A model generated the notes under the pieces. The model saw only the letters and a list, made by a program, of their open reading frames with translations, had not been told where the DNA came from and made no database searches. A stretch of DNA of 64,000 nucleotides from Halopseudomonas xinjiangensis (GTDB lineage: Bacteria > Pseudomonadota > Gammaproteobacteria > Pseudomonadales > Pseudomonadaceae), in assembly GCF_900104945.1 (NCBI RefSeq), contig NZ_LT629736.1, forward strand, positions 3,251,001 through 3,315,000, in the 5' to 3' direction. The position numbers and the translations under genes were made by a program. Shown one piece after another: positions 63,721 through 64,000 of this stretch (position 1 is its first letter; every line of letters begins with the position of its first letter).

Positions 63721-64000
63721 ATGCTGATGGCCATCGCTGCTGTAATCGCCGGACTGGCGCTGCTGGTATGGAGTGCCGACAAGTTCGTCGAAGGCGCATC
63801 GGCCACTGCCACCCATGCGGGCATGCCTACGCTGCTGGTCGGCATGTTGATCATCGGTTTCGGCACCTCTGCTCCGGAAATGGTGGTTTCGGCACTGGCT
63901 GCCTCCCAAGGTAATCCTGGACTGGCGCTGGGCAATGCCTACGGCTCGAACATCACCAATATCGCGTTGATCATCGGCCTTGTCGCGGTCATCAGTCCGA
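63721..64000 (+). CDS. calcium/sodium antiporter, YrbG type (5' part)
   Basis: The first 93 codons of an Na+/Ca2+ exchanger family protein, cut by the window edge. MLMAIAAVIAGLALLVWSADKFVEGAS starts the first helix, and the alpha-1 repeat GFGTSAPEMVVSALAASQGNPGLALGNAYGSNITNIALIIG carries the conserved acidic and Ser/Asn residues for ion binding. AGGAG ribosome site upstream. Confidence 0.9.
   Translation, partial: MLMAIAAVIAGLALLVWSADKFVEGASATATHAGMPTLLVGMLIIGFGTSAPEMVVSALAASQGNPGLALGNAYGSNITNIALIIGLVAVISP

Overview
The window looks like chromosome of a gamma-proteobacterium of the Pseudomonas group (Pseudomonas or Halopseudomonas; species not resolved). This rests on gene content: the Pseudomonas-type RNA polymerase factor SutA, the FabY initiating ketoacyl synthase, a LipA/foldase pair, class I adenylate cyclase, and the block rep - EAL protein - comM - ubiK - glnK-amtB - yjbQ - sutA - yigB - xerC - DUF484 - dapF - lysA - lptM / cyaY - cyaA, which from memory follows the P. 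aeruginosa order. Base composition is high-GC and coding density is high. I saw no insertion sequence, prophage, CRISPR array or rRNA.

Layout. 0-9 kb: tRNA-Arg(CCG), cytochrome c5, Rep helicase, a GGDEF/EAL protein with a degenerate cyclase site, ComM, UbiK, then glnK-amtB behind a sigma-54/NtrC-type promoter. 9.9-18.7 kb: the most notable region, a tightly overlapping ten-gene operon preceded by a sigma-54-like promoter and a guanidine-I (ykkC) riboswitch with a terminator. It encodes a NitT/TauT-type ABC importer, a desaturase-like membrane di-iron enzyme, two SDR dehydrogenases, a DMT transporter, a creatininase homologue, a lactonase-like metallo-beta-lactamase-fold hydrolase and an unrecognised protein. 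It reads as a nitrogen-scavenging pathway for a substituted or cyclic guanidino compound; the substrate is not known. It lies between yjbQ and sutA, which I remember as neighbours in P. aeruginosa, so it looks like an accessory insertion. 18.7-27.4 kb: core block (SutA, HAD phosphatase, XerC, DUF484, DapF, LysA, LptM, CyaY, DUF1289, CyaA).

27.5-49 kb: GST, FabY, cupin, then beta-alanine catabolism (MmsA/BauC, BauA) divergent from a KauB/PuuC-type aldehyde dehydrogenase and an MFS transporter; a TonB-dependent receptor; the three-gene NAGGN osmolyte cluster (M42 hydrolase, GNAT/ATP-grasp synthetase, AsnO amidotransferase); a MarR regulator; gabD-gabT. The two GABA-route promoters (kauB and gabD) share an 18-bp palindromic operator at almost the same distance from the start codon. 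Two long, structurally conserved cruciform repeats flank mmsA. 47.5-64 kb: PLD-family synthase, the YdbH-YnbE-YdbL envelope lipid-transport set, lipase with its foldase, a GluR0-like ligand-gated potassium channel, NfeD with an SPFH protein, an RND efflux pair, an acyl-CoA ligase, and the start of a Na+/Ca2+ antiporter cut by the window edge.

Nitrogen and amino-compound handling is a recurrent theme (PII/AmtB, guanidine operon, beta-alanine, GABA), together with envelope maintenance and osmoadaptation.
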